The notes: generated from the sequence alone by a model not told the origin. A stretch of DNA of 64,000 nucleotides from Micromonospora ureilytica (GCF_015751765.1 NZ_JADOTX010000001.1:744001-808000), one strand, 5' to 3'. Shown: positions 7,906 through 16,540, counted from the first letter of the stretch. A program made the numbers and translations.

Positions 7906-9114
7906 ATGGCTGACATCGTGCTGGACAAGGTGAGCAAGAGCTTCCCGGACGGGACCGTCGCCGTGCAGGACGTCGACCTGGAGATCGCCGACGGCGAGTT
8001 CGTGATCCTGGTCGGGCCCTCGGGCTGCGGAAAGTCCACCACCCTCAACATGATCGCCGGGCTGGAGGACATCAGCTCCGGTGAGCTGCGCATCGCCGGG
8101 CAGCGGGTCAACGACAAGGCCCCCCGGGACCGGGACATCGCCATGGTGTTCCAGTCGTACGCGCTGTACCCGAACATGACAGTGCGGGAGAACATGGCGT
8201 TCCCGTTGCGGCTGGCGAAGCTCGACAAGGAGACCATCGAGCGCAAGGTCGACGAGGCGGCGAAGGTGCTGGAGCTGACCTCGTTGCTGGACCGCAAGCC
8301 GGCGAACCTCTCCGGTGGCCAGCGTCAGCGGGTGGCGATGGGCCGGGCGATCGTCCGCCAGCCGAAGGCGTTCCTGATGGACGAGCCGTTGTCCAACCTC
8401 GACGCCAAGCTGCGGGTGCAGATGCGCACTGTGGTGTCCCGTCTGCAGAAGCAGCTCGGCACCACCACCGTCTACGTCACCCACGACCAGACCGAGGCGA
8501 TGACCCTCGGCGACCGCGTGGTGATCATGCGCGGGGGCGCGGTGCAGCAGGTCGGGCCGCCGCAGGAGCTGTACGACCACCCGAAGAACCTCTTCGTGGC
8601 CGGCTTCATCGGCTCACCGTCGATGAACTTCCTGCATGCCGCCGTGCAGGACGGCGAGCTGCACACCGCCCTGGGCACGGTGCCGATCGGTGACCGGGTC
8701 CGCCGGGAGTTGGAGGCGGCCGACGCGCCCCGTGAGCTGATCCTCGGCATCCGCCCCGAGCACTTCGAGGACGCCGAACTGGTCGACGACGACACCCGTC
8801 GGCGGGGCATGGAGTTCGAGGCGCCGGTGGACATCGTCGAGTCGATGGGTTCGGACAAGTACGTCTACTTCACCGTCGAGGGTGAGAAGGCCAGCGCCGC
8901 CGAGTTGGAGGAGTTGGCCGCCGACGCGGGCGCCGCCGACTTCGCCGGCGCCGGCGGCAACCTGGTGACCCGGCTGTCCGCCGAGTCCCCGGTCGCCGAG
9001 GGGCAGACGCGCCGAGTCTGGTTCAACCTGGAGAAGATCCACCTGTTCGACCCGGCGAACGGTCGAAACCTGACCCTGCACGAGGGTCGGGCCGCCGGCG
9101 CGCTCGCCGACTGA
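7906..9114 (+). CDS. sugC: Trehalose ABC ATP-binding protein SugC
   Basis: A 402-residue MalK/UgpC-type ATPase. It has Walker A GPSGCGKST, a Q-loop (MVFQSYALYPNMTV), the signature LSGGQRQRVAMGRAI, Walker B FLMDEPLSNLDAKL and a switch His in VYVTHDQTEAM. The C-terminal 160 residues form the OB/TOBE regulatory domain typical of sugar importers. It energises LpqY-SugAB. The gene begins 10 nt after sugB and ends the unit; a 20-bp inverted repeat follows directly. The Asp/Glu-rich inserts in the TOBE region (AAELEELAADAG) are somewhat longer than in many relatives. Confidence 0.88.
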   Translation: MADIVLDKVSKSFPDGTVAVQDVDLEIADGEFVILVGPSGCGKSTTLNMIAGLEDISSGELRIAGQRVNDKAPRDRDIAMVFQSYALYPNMTVRENMAFPLRLAKLDKETIERKVDEAAKVLELTSLLDRKPANLSGGQRQRVAMGRAIVRQPKAFLMDEPLSNLDAKLRVQMRTVVSRLQKQLGTTTVYVTHDQTEAMTLGDRVVIMRGGAVQQVGPPQELYDHPKNLFVAGFIGSPSMNFLHAAVQDGELHTALGTVPIGDRVRRELEAADAPRELILGIRPEHFEDAELVDDDTRRRGMEFEAPVDIVESMGSDKYVYFTVEGEKASAAELEELAADAGAADFAGAGGNLVTRLSAESPVAEGQTRRVWFNLEKIHLFDPANGRNLTLHEGRAAGALAD

Positions 9115-9124
9115 CAGCCCATTT

Positions 9125-9204
9125 CGCGCCGATCTTGCACTTTCGGTTGTCGACATGGGATGGATTGCCCCTTGTGTCGGGACAGAAAGTGCAAGATCGG
9201 CGCG
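9125..9204. repeat. 20-bp perfect inverted repeat after sugC
   Basis: The arm CGCGCCGATCTTGCACTTTC at 9125-9144 is matched perfectly by its reverse complement at 9185-9204 across a 40-nt spacer. It lies 10 nt after the sugC stop and 85 nt before malQ. It has no T-run, so it may stall or end transcription or be a dispersed genomic repeat. Similar GATCTTGCACTTTC palindromes are, as I recall, frequent between Micromonospora genes. Confidence 0.8.
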
Positions 9205-9289
9205 GCGGGGGCGCGGGGGTGCGTGCCCTGCGGCGTGCGGGCGGGCGTGGCAGGGTGGTTGCAGGTTTCGTCGTGAAGCGGGGGGCCGG

Positions 9290-11293
9290 ATGAACCGACG
9301 ATTGGCCGCGCTGGCCAACGCGCACGGTGTTTCCACCTGGTACGAGGACTGGCGGCACCGCCGCGTCGCTGTCGCGCCGGAGACCGTGGTGGGCGTGCTG
9401 GGGCTGCTCGGCGTTGACGCCACCAGCCCGACGGCCATCGCCGACGCGCTCGCCGCCGCCCGCGCGGTCGACCGGGACGCGCTGCCGGAGACGGTCGTGC
9501 TCACCCACGGCCGCAGCCGGGCGCTACCCGGCCCGGGTGTGGTGACCCTGGAGGACGGTGGCCGCCGCGCGGTCGACGGTGAGCTACCGGCGGACCTGCC
9601 GCTGGGTTGGCACCGGCTGGCCTGCGCCGACCGGGAGGTGACACTGGTGGTGGTGCCGCGCCGGCTGCCGGTGCCGCCGCGGACCTGGGGGTGGATGCTC
9701 CAGCTCTACGCGCTCACCTCGGAGCGTTCCTGGGGCATGGGCGATCTCGGTGACCTCGCCGAGTTCACCGGGTGGGCCGGTGCCAACGGGGCGGGGCTGG
9801 TGCTGCTCAACCCGCTGCACGCGGTCGGGCCGGCGCACCCGGTGGCCACCTCCCCGTATTCGCCCGCCAGTCGACGCTTCGTCAACCCGCTCTACCTGCG
9901 GGTCGGTGACACCGCTGCCTATCGGGCGGCGGACCCGGCGACCCGTGCGGTGGTCGACGCGTTGCGTCCCGACCGTGGTCCCCTGATCGACTACGACGAG
10001 GTGTGGGCCGCCAAACGGCACGCCCTGGAGTTGCTGCACCCGTACGCCCAGCCGGTGGATCTCGCCGCGGACCCGGCGCTGACCAGCTTCGCGACCTGGT
10101 GCGCGCTCGCCGAACGGCACGGCAACGACTGGCGTGCCTGGCCGGCGGAGCTGCACCACCCCGACGCCCCGGCGGTCGCCGAGCAGCGTCGGCAGCTCGC
10201 CGACCGGGTCAGCTTCTACGCCTGGCTGCAACACCTCTGCGACGAGCAGCTCGACGCCGTCACGGCGGCGGCCCGCTCGGCGGGGATGCCGGTCGGTGTC
10301 GTGCACGACCTGGCCGTCGGCATCGACCCGGGCGGCGCGGACGGGTGGCAGCTCGCCGACGTGCTGGCCCAGGGCGTGCGGGTCGGCGCGCCACCTGACG
10401 ACTTCAACCAGCTCGGCCAGGACTGGGGGCTCGCCGCGTGGCGCCCGGACCGGCTCGCCGCCACCGGCTACGCCGCCTACCGGGACATGCTGCGCCGGGC
10501 CCTGCGGCACGCGGGTGGCCTGCGGGTCGACCACGTCGCCGGCCTGTGGCGACTGTGGTGGGTGCCGCCGGGCGGCGGCGCGGCCGAGGGCACCTACGTG
10601 CGCTACGACGCCGAGGCGATGCTCGGCATCCTGGCCTTGGAGGCGCACCGGGCCGGCGCGGTGGTGGTCGGTGAGGATCTCGGCACGGTCCAACCGGCGG
10701 TGACCCGAGGGTTGCGGGGGCGCAACATGCTCGGCTCGACAGTGCTGTGGTTCGCGCGTGACGAGGCCGGGGACTTCGTTTCGCCGGCCCGGTGGCCGCG
10801 TAACGCCCTCGCCACGATCTCCACCCACGACCTGCCCACTGCTCCGGGCTTCCTGACCGGTGAGCACGTGCGGGTGCGTGACGAGTTGAAACTGCTGGGC
10901 ACCGACGTGGCGGTGGAGCGGGCCCGCGCGGCTGCCGATCGGGACCGGCTGCTCACGATGTTGCGCGCCGAGAACCTGCTGCCCGAGCCGGCTGCGGGGT
11001 CTGAGTCGGCTGAACCGGCGGAGACGCCCGACGACGGCGAGGTGGTGGTGGCGATGCACGCCGCGCTCGCGGCCAGCCCGACCCGACTGCTCGGCGTCTC
11101 CCTCTACGACGTGCTCGGCGAGGTGCGCCAGCCCAACATGCCGGGCACTGTGGACGAGTACCCGAACTGGCGGCTGCCGCTGCCGGCCGGTGTGGCGCAG
11201 ATCCGCGCGGACCCCCGGGTGACCCGGGTCGTCGACCTGCTCAGCGCCGCCCGCCCCCGGCCGGCCAACCGGAGACCGGCCGCCGAGGAGTGA
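9290..11293 (+). CDS. malQ: 4-alpha-glucanotransferase (amylomaltase)
   Basis: A 667-residue GH77 enzyme. Key blocks are GLRVDHVAGLWRLWWVP (nucleophile Asp), AVVVGEDLGTV (acid/base Glu) and TISTHDLPTAPGF (transition-state Asp), with the family block VLLNPLHAVGPAHPVATSPYSPASRRFVNPLYL. It transfers alpha-1,4-glucan segments between maltodextrins and releases glucose, in the cytoplasm. The ATG at 9290 follows an AGCGGGGGG stretch, and the longer upstream reading crosses the inverted repeat. It lies downstream of the trehalose importer, so both may serve alpha-glucoside use, but the 20-bp palindrome between them argues for separate transcripts. Confidence 0.92.
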   Translation: MNRRLAALANAHGVSTWYEDWRHRRVAVAPETVVGVLGLLGVDATSPTAIADALAAARAVDRDALPETVVLTHGRSRALPGPGVVTLEDGGRRAVDGELPADLPLGWHRLACADREVTLVVVPRRLPVPPRTWGWMLQLYALTSERSWGMGDLGDLAEFTGWAGANGAGLVLLNPLHAVGPAHPVATSPYSPASRRFVNPLYLRVGDTAAYRAADPATRAVVDALRPDRGPLIDYDEVWAAKRHALELLHPYAQPVDLAADPALTSFATWCALAERHGNDWRAWPAELHHPDAPAVAEQRRQLADRVSFYAWLQHLCDEQLDAVTAAARSAGMPVGVVHDLAVGIDPGGADGWQLADVLAQGVRVGAPPDDFNQLGQDWGLAAWRPDRLAATGYAAYRDMLRRALRHAGGLRVDHVAGLWRLWWVPPGGGAAEGTYVRYDAEAMLGILALEAHRAGAVVVGEDLGTVQPAVTRGLRGRNMLGSTVLWFARDEAGDFVSPARWPRNALATISTHDLPTAPGFLTGEHVRVRDELKLLGTDVAVERARAAADRDRLLTMLRAENLLPEPAAGSESAEPAETPDDGEVVVAMHAALAASPTRLLGVSLYDVLGEVRQPNMPGTVDEYPNWRLPLPAGVAQIRADPRVTRVVDLLSAARPRPANRRPAAEE

Positions 11294-11303
11294 CGCGACC
11301 CGG

Positions 11304-12413
11304 TCAGGTCAGCCAGTCGAAGCGGGCCGGCAGCCCGAGGAAGTCGGCGTAGCGCCCGAGCGCCTGCTCCACCCGGGCCCGCGCGCCGACGTCGAGCGTC
11401 GTGAGCGGCTGGACCCTCACGGTGACGGCGGTGCGGCCGATCTTGCGCTTCCACACGCCCACCACCCGGCCGGCGCGCACCACTGTGGCCTGGAAGATGC
11501 CGTTGTTGCCCGGCACCACGGCCGCCTGGTGGGCGGGGTCGAGCATCAACGTGCGATCGCGGAAGCCGAGCAGGTATTCGTCGAAGCCGGGCAGCGCCAG
11601 CACGTCGTCCGGTGCGGTGCGCGGCGCGTCGGCCACTGCCGCGTCGACGTACATCGGTGTGCCGTCGACCCGTACGGTGCTCAGCGCGTCGTCGGCGGCG
11701 GCCAGGCCGCGTCGGGCGTCGGTGAGGGTGAGGCCGCTCCAACCGGCGAACTCACGGTCGGTGACCGGGCCGTGGCCGCGAACGTAGCGGTGGGCGAGCA
11801 GGGCCAGCGCCTCGTCCCGTTCCAGCCGGTGGGGTTCGGGCGCCCACTCGTCGAGCAGGGCGAAGGTCTGCTCGGTGCCGACGTTCGGCGCCACGCAGGT
11901 CACGCCGCGAACGCTCGAATACCACAGCAGGTGGTAGCCACGCTGCCCGTCGGTGCCCAGGCCGGCCGCCCGCAGAGTGGCCAGGCACTGCGCGCGGGTG
12001 AGGCGACCGCCGCCGGCCAACGCGGCACCGAGGACGTCCACCGCGCGGTCCGCGTCGGCCTCGGTGAGCCCGAGCTGCGCCCGCCGGGTCGCCACGCCGG
12101 CCAGCGATCGTACGCCGGTCAGCTCCAGCATCCAGCGGGCGTCGGCGGGCGGGACGAGGTGCACGGTGCCCCGCATCGGCCAGGTGCGCAGCGCCTCGCG
12201 CCGCTCCAACGCCGCCTGCACGTCGGTCATGCCGCGACCGGGCAGCCGGGCGCCCAGCGACCACAGCCCGCTGGCCAGGTCCTGTGCCTGCATCGCGCCG
12301 AACCACTCGACCACCTCGGCGACGGTGCCGGGTCGGGTGTTCGGGTGTGGGCGCAGCAGCAGGCTGGTCATCCGCAGCGCCAGCGCGTCGGCCGCGCTGA
12401 GGTCGACAGGCAT
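11304..12413 (-). CDS. AlkZ-like winged-helix DNA glycosylase (HTH_42)
   Basis: A 369-residue protein of the AlkZ/YcaQ (HTH_42) superfamily. Blocks seen are WFGAMQAQDLASGLWSLGAR, RTWPMRGTVHLVPPADARWML, ARVEQALGRYADFL and the C-terminal GNNGIFQATVVRAGRVVGVWKRK. The segment MQAQD matches the Gln-x-Gln catalytic motif described for AlkZ-type enzymes, where YcaQ types have Gln-x-Asp. Members remove bulky alkyl adducts or unhook interstrand crosslinks, often as self-resistance to genotoxic natural products. No biosynthetic cluster is next to it, so a general repair role is as likely. It converges on malQ, whose stop is 10 nt away. Confidence 0.75.
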   Translation of the reverse strand: MPVDLSAADALALRMTSLLLRPHPNTRPGTVAEVVEWFGAMQAQDLASGLWSLGARLPGRGMTDVQAALERREALRTWPMRGTVHLVPPADARWMLELTGVRSLAGVATRRAQLGLTEADADRAVDVLGAALAGGGRLTRAQCLATLRAAGLGTDGQRGYHLLWYSSVRGVTCVAPNVGTEQTFALLDEWAPEPHRLERDEALALLAHRYVRGHGPVTDREFAGWSGLTLTDARRGLAAADDALSTVRVDGTPMYVDAAVADAPRTAPDDVLALPGFDEYLLGFRDRTLMLDPAHQAAVVPGNNGIFQATVVRAGRVVGVWKRKIGRTAVTVRVQPLTTLDVGARARVEQALGRYADFLGLPARFDWLT

Positions 12414-12550
12414 CGGCAGCCCTTCCCGAGGAGAGGGCCCAGTTTAGGAGCCGTCCGCATCGCCAGGGCACACCGGCCGGTACGCGGGCCGACAGCCGGA
12501 GCACCGCGTACGCGGCGGCATGTTCGCGCGTCGGGCGGGCACGCGAGGGC

Positions 12551-13474
12551 TCAGTTGATGAGGTCGAGGCCGGTCAGGTCCGCCGACAGAGCCCAGAGGC
12601 GGGCTGCCGCGCTGTCGTCGGTGGGGCTGGTGTCGGTGCGGCGGCAGTCCACGCAGTAGTCGCCGCCGTTCGCGTCGAGGTGAGGTGACGTGGCGGCCCA
12701 GACCTGGGTGGCCGCGCCCTGCTCGACGGTCTTGAACAGGCCCGGAGCGGAATTGCCGTCCGCGTCGATCCAGCCCGCTGTGACCATCTCCTCGATGGCG
12801 AGGTGTCGTTGCAGAGGGGTGCGGATCCAGCCAGGGTTGACGGAGAAGGCCCGGACGCCGTGCGGTCTGCCGAGCAGGTCGAGGTGTCGGGCGAACAGGA
12901 CGTTCGCGAGTTTGGACTGGGTGTAGGCCTCCCACTTGTCGTAGCCGCGCTCGAACTGCACGTCGTCCCACCGGATTCGCCACGCCGGGTCGCGCCCGGA
13001 GGCGACCGCGACGACACGAGCCGTGCCGGCGGCGGTGAGCGCGGGCCACAGCAGGTTCGCCAGCGCGTAGTGGCCGAGGTGGTTGATCGCGAACTGCGCT
13101 TCCCAGCCGGGTCCCACCCGTGTCTCCGGGCAGGCCATGACGCCGGCACTCGCGATCAGGATGTCGAGGGCGGGATGGCTGCTGAGGAATCGTTCGGTGA
13201 ACGCGCGGACCGAGGCGAGGTCGGCGAGATCGATCTTGTCGACCTCGATCTCGACTCCGGCCGCGTCGGCGAGCGCCCGCTGCGCCGCGTCCGGCCGGAG
13301 AGCTGGGACGACGACCCGAGCCCCGGCCCGGGTGAGCGCGAGGGTCGTGGCGAGACCGAGGCCGGAGTAGCCGCCGGTGACGACAGCGGTCCTGCCGGTG
13401 AGGTCGATTCCGGTGAGGACGTCTCCGGTCGTGCTGTGGGCACCGAACGTGGTGTGGGTCGTGTCGCTGGTCAT
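12551..13474 (-). CDS. SDR oxidoreductase under MerR control
   Basis: A 307-residue short-chain dehydrogenase/reductase. The NAD(P)-binding TGGYSGLG follows AVVTGG. The NNAG-equivalent reads IASAGVM, and the catalytic Tyr-Lys pair is YTQSK. The longer C-terminal half and the cofactor region resemble the retinol-dehydrogenase/WWOX-like SDR branch. It is divergent from a MerR regulator, with a perfect palindrome between them, so it is the likely target of that regulator. The substrate is unknown; a small ketone, aldehyde or quinone is possible. Confidence 0.85.
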   Translation of the reverse strand: MTSDTTHTTFGAHSTTGDVLTGIDLTGRTAVVTGGYSGLGLATTLALTRAGARVVVPALRPDAAQRALADAAGVEIEVDKIDLADLASVRAFTERFLSSHPALDILIASAGVMACPETRVGPGWEAQFAINHLGHYALANLLWPALTAAGTARVVAVASGRDPAWRIRWDDVQFERGYDKWEAYTQSKLANVLFARHLDLLGRPHGVRAFSVNPGWIRTPLQRHLAIEEMVTAGWIDADGNSAPGLFKTVEQGAATQVWAATSPHLDANGGDYCVDCRRTDTSPTDDSAAARLWALSADLTGLDLIN

Positions 13475-13491
13475 GCCGCGGACGCTAGGTG

Positions 13492-13507
13492 CTAGACCGA
13501 GGTCTAG
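13492..13507. promoter_or_regulatory. Palindromic MerR operator in SDR/merR divergon
   Basis: CTAGACCGAGGTCTAG is a perfect dyad (CTAGACC, 2-nt centre, GGTCTAG). It lies 18 nt upstream of the SDR start and 24 nt upstream of the MerR start. MerR proteins bind such dyads inside an over-long promoter spacer and twist it into an active form. The position suits control of the SDR gene and autoregulation. Confidence 0.75.
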
Positions 13508-13530
13508 GTCAACGGGTTACCGTCGACGCC

Positions 13531-13974
13531 ATGGCGGACAGGGGCCTGAGCATCGGGCAGGTGGCGCAGCGCACGGGCTTGAGTGTGCACACCCTGCGGC
13601 TCTACGAGCGTGAGGGTCTGCTGGCCAGCGAGGTTCGGCGGGACGGGTCGGGCCGGCGCGTCTACAGCGCCTGGGACGTCGAGTGGCTGGCGAACTGCGT
13701 CAAGTTCCGGGCCTCCGGAATGCCGCTCACGACGATCAGCCGCCTGGCCCAGCTCGTGCGCGCGGGCAGCGGCAACGAGGCCGAACGGCTCGAACTGCTG
13801 CGTGCACACCAGCGCTACATCACCGACCAGCTCGCGCAGCTGCGCGACTGCCTCGACCTCGTCAACGTCAAGGTGGCCAGCTACGAACGACACCTCACCG
13901 CCGGCGCCTCCGGAGATCCCTGGCACCAGCAACGCCAGCCCGCACCGGAAGAGCACCGGGTCGACGGGGCATAA
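13531..13974 (+). CDS. MerR-family transcriptional regulator
   Basis: A 147-residue regulator. The N-terminal winged helix reads LSIGQVAQRTGLSVHTLRLYEREGLL, followed by the wing RRVYSAWDVEWLANCVKFRASGMPL. A coiled-coil dimer helix runs from about 85 to 120 (ERLELLRAHQRYITDQLAQLRDCLDLVN). There are two Cys (in LANCVK and LRDCLD) but no CxxC sensor pair, so it may respond to an organic ligand rather than a metal. I chose the ATG at 13531; an in-frame start at 13489 would lie inside the operator palindrome. It is divergent from the SDR gene it probably controls. Confidence 0.85.
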   Translation: MADRGLSIGQVAQRTGLSVHTLRLYEREGLLASEVRRDGSGRRVYSAWDVEWLANCVKFRASGMPLTTISRLAQLVRAGSGNEAERLELLRAHQRYITDQLAQLRDCLDLVNVKVASYERHLTAGASGDPWHQQRQPAPEEHRVDGA

Positions 13975-14038
13975 CGGGCCGCGCACGGGGGATGCGGCGG
14001 CCGGAAGTGCGCGCGTCGCGCGTGCGGAAGGGAGCGTC

Positions 14039-14431
14039 ATGACTGCCGCAAGCGAGCCGGCCCGAGGTGCCGGCGTAACGGCCGGATCCCGCAGCCATCG
14101 GGGGGACGCCCGCGCGAAGACGAGCGCGGCCGCGACCTTCGCCCTGGTGTTCGGAGTGGCCGGTCTGTTCAGTGTGCTGACGGCGATCCTCGCCTGGTTG
14201 GGGCTGGTGCTCGGCATCATCGGGATCATCCTCGGCATCGTCGGCCTCAAGATGGCGCGCCGACCCGGGGTCACCGGTCGCGGCGTGTCGATCGGCGGCC
14301 TGGTGCTCAGCATCCTGGCCGTGCTGATCGGCCTCGGTCTGGCCGCCGGAATCACCACGTTCGTCAACAACGAGAACGCGGTGGACCGCCTGCAGACCCA
14401 GGTCGACAAGCTGCGCGACAAGATCGACTGA
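14039..14431 (+). CDS. DUF4190-type small membrane protein
   Basis: A 130-residue protein. An Ala/Arg-rich cytoplasmic tail of about 38 residues is followed by two long hydrophobic segments: AAATFALVFGVAGLFSVLTAILAWLGLVLGIIGIILGIVGL and GVSIGGLVLSILAVLIGLGLAAGI. These are separated by the short basic turn KMARRPGVTGRG, which is the DUF4190 layout. The C-terminus ends in a short amphipathic helix (VDRLQTQVDKLRDKID) that could form a coiled coil outside the membrane. It starts 64 nt after merR. Function unknown; such proteins are common in actinomycete membranes. Confidence 0.75.
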   Translation: MTAASEPARGAGVTAGSRSHRGDARAKTSAAATFALVFGVAGLFSVLTAILAWLGLVLGIIGIILGIVGLKMARRPGVTGRGVSIGGLVLSILAVLIGLGLAAGITTFVNNENAVDRLQTQVDKLRDKID

Positions 14432-14495
14432 CCCACGCGTGCCGCTCTGGGCCGGCCCGTCACCCGTCCCGGCCGGCCACAGTAGGGTGGGCGGC

Positions 14496-15254
14496 GTGCT
14501 CCGCCAGGTCACCGCGATCCGCTACGTCACCCCGCTGCGCGAGGGTGGGTCGCTGCCGGGCGTGGTGGAGGCCGACGACCTGGGCACCTACGTGGCGAAG
14601 TTCCGCGGCGCCGGGCAGGGGCCCAAGGCGCTGATCGCCGAGGTGATCTGCGGTGAGCTGGCCCGCCGGCTGGGGTTGCGGGTGCCCCCGCTCGTGGTCC
14701 TCGACATCGACCCGGTCATCGGGCGGGCCGAGCCGGACCAGGAGGTGCAGGAGCTGCTGCGCGGCAGCGGTGGCACCAACCTCGGGATGGACTTCCTGCC
14801 CGGGGCGCTGGGCTTCGACCCGGTGGCGCACCCCGTCGGCGCGGCGCTGGCCTCCCGGGTGCTCTGGTTCGACGCGTACGTGGAGAACGTCGACCGGAGT
14901 TGGCGCAACCCGAACCTGCTCGTCTGGCACCGGGAGCTGTGGCTGATCGACCACGGCGCCTCGCTGTACTTCCACCACAACTGGCCGCGCGCCGAGTCCG
15001 CCGTGCACCGGGCCTACCGCGCGGAGGATCACGTGCTGGCGCCGTACGCGTCGCGGCTGGCCGAGGCCGACGCCGAGCTGGCCCCCCAGGTCACCCCGGA
15101 GCTGCTCACCGAGGTGTTGGCCCTGGTGCCGGGGGAGTGGTTGACCGCCGCCGACTTCGAGACGGCCGACGCGGCCCGCGACGCGTACCTGGACCACCTG
15201 ACCCGCCGCGTCGCCCGCACGGCCGACTGGCTGCCACCGGGGAGCGCGGCATGA
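14496..15254 (+). CDS. HipA-like kinase
   Basis: A 252-residue protein from the GTG at 14496. It resembles HipA-family Ser/Thr kinases of the short, single-domain type. The ATP-site elements are YVAKFRGAGQGPKALIAEVICGELARRLGL near the N-terminus and, later, WFDAYVENVDRSWRNPNLLVWHRELWLIDHGASLYF, with catalytic Asp/Asn and the metal-binding Asp of LIDHG. HipA kinases phosphorylate glutamyl-tRNA synthetase or other targets and can act as toxins. The next gene (DUF3037) overlaps by 4 nt, a recurrent pairing whose logic is not established. No HipB-like antitoxin is present. An in-frame ATG at 14439 exists but precedes a less protein-like stretch. Confidence 0.7.
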   Translation: MLRQVTAIRYVTPLREGGSLPGVVEADDLGTYVAKFRGAGQGPKALIAEVICGELARRLGLRVPPLVVLDIDPVIGRAEPDQEVQELLRGSGGTNLGMDFLPGALGFDPVAHPVGAALASRVLWFDAYVENVDRSWRNPNLLVWHRELWLIDHGASLYFHHNWPRAESAVHRAYRAEDHVLAPYASRLAEADAELAPQVTPELLTEVLALVPGEWLTAADFETADAARDAYLDHLTRRVARTADWLPPGSAA

Positions 15255-15619
15255 GGCAACCCTTCGAGTACGCGCTGATCCGGCTCGTGCCCCGCATCGA
15301 GCGCGGCGAGCAGATCAACGTCGGGGTGTTGCTCTACTGCCAGCAGCGCGACTTCCTGGCCGCCCGGACGCACCTGGACGCCGACCGGGTTCGCGCGCTG
15401 GCGCCCGACGTCGACCTGCCGGCGGTGGCCGCGGTGCTCGACTCCTGGGACCGGACCTGCTCCGGTGACGGGCCGGCGACCCGGATGCGGCTCGGTGAGC
15501 GGTTCCACTGGTTGGCCGCGCCACGCAGCACGATGATCCAGACGGGGCCGGTGCACACCGGCCTCACCGTCGACCCGGCGGCCGAGCTGGACCGGCTGAT
15601 GGCGACCCTGGTCCGCTGA
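15251..15619 (+). CDS. DUF3037 protein, partner of HipA-like kinase
   Basis: A 122-residue protein with the DUF3037 start FEYALIRLVPRIERGEQINVGVLLYC and the internal block LDADRVRALAPDVD. It has no signal or membrane segment. Translation is coupled to the HipA-like kinase through an ATGA overlap. DUF3037 has no assigned activity that I know of. Its constant company with short HipA-like kinases suggests a regulator, antitoxin or substrate of the kinase (inference). A 9-bp inverted repeat 47 nt downstream probably ends the unit. Confidence 0.8.
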   Translation: MRQPFEYALIRLVPRIERGEQINVGVLLYCQQRDFLAARTHLDADRVRALAPDVDLPAVAAVLDSWDRTCSGDGPATRMRLGERFHWLAAPRSTMIQTGPVHTGLTVDPAAELDRLMATLVR

Positions 15620-15922
15620 GCCGTGGCGCGGGCGAGGCGGGGCACGGGAGCGGTGATCGTCCCCTGATCGCGCTACGCCAGCGCCGTTGCCGGCGGAGCG
15701 CGATCCCCCGTTCAGGTGCCCGGTGCGGGGCGGCGGCTCGATCCCGCCGGCACCGATGGCATCAGGATCGCGGTCCGCGCGTGGCCTCGGGCCGGAACGA
15801 CCGGGAAGTTGCGGAAAACTTGAGCCGGCGGACCGGAATGTGGGAGCGCCTGGCCTGTCGTTAGAGCGCGTCCGCAGCGGGTAGTCGCGGGAGCTGATCC
15901 GCGACGAGAAGGGGACACTCTG
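15620..15922. other. Intergenic region with hairpin and wrbA leader
   Basis: A 303-bp gap. GATCGCGCT at 15666-15674 pairs perfectly with AGCGCGATC at 15697-15705, giving a stem with a 22-nt loop that could end the HipA/DUF3037 transcript. The remainder presumably contains the wrbA promoter; I see no clear consensus elements. The wrbA ribosome-binding site is GAGAAGGGG. Confidence 0.5.
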
Positions 15923-16540
15923 ATGGCTGCCCAGACCAAGGTAGCGGTGATCTACTACAGCGCCACCGGCATCACGTACCAGATGGCGCAGGCCGTGTGT
16001 GAGGCTGCCGGGGATGCCGGCGCCGACGTGCGCCTGCGCAAGGTGCGCGAGTTGGCGCCGGACGAGGCGATCCGCTCCAACTCCGGCTGGCAGGCGCACC
16101 GCCTGGAGACCCAGGACGTGCCCGAGGCGATGGTCGACGACCTGGCCTGGGCCGACGTGGTGATCCTCGGCGCGCCGACCCGGTACGGCATGGTCGCGGC
16201 GCAGCTGAAGCAGTTCATCGACACCACCGGCCCGCTCTGGGCCCAGGGCGCGTTGGCCAACAAGGTCTACTCGGCCTTCACCTCGACGGCGACCTCGCAC
16301 GGGGGTCAGGAGACCACGCTGACCTCGCTCTTCAACGTCTTCTACCACTGGGGCGGTGTCGTGGTCACCCCCGGTTACACCGACACCAGCCAGTTCATCG
16401 CCGGCAACCCGTACGGCCCCTCGCACACCAGCAACAACGGGGAGATCGCCCCGGACGCCGTGGCGCTCGAGGCCTGCGCGCTCACCGCCCGGCGCTCGGT
16501 GCAGCTGGGTGCCGCGCTGAAGGCGGGCCTGGCCGGCTGA
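15923..16540 (+). CDS. wrbA: NAD(P)H:quinone oxidoreductase, WrbA type
   Basis: A 205-residue flavodoxin-like enzyme. FMN-phosphate loop YYSATGITYQMA near the N-terminus, ILGAPTRYGMVAAQLKQFID in the middle, then the WrbA block GALANKVYSAFTSTATSHGGQETTLTSLF and, near the C-terminus, GNPYGPSHTSNN. WrbA reduces quinones by two electrons to avoid semiquinone radicals, in the cytoplasm as an FMN tetramer. Family length is about 200, matching. It stands as a single gene, closed by a 13-bp inverted repeat shared with the converging fused anthranilate synthase gene. Confidence 0.93.
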   Translation: MAAQTKVAVIYYSATGITYQMAQAVCEAAGDAGADVRLRKVRELAPDEAIRSNSGWQAHRLETQDVPEAMVDDLAWADVVILGAPTRYGMVAAQLKQFIDTTGPLWAQGALANKVYSAFTSTATSHGGQETTLTSLFNVFYHWGGVVVTPGYTDTSQFIAGNPYGPSHTSNNGEIAPDAVALEACALTARRSVQLGAALKAGLAG

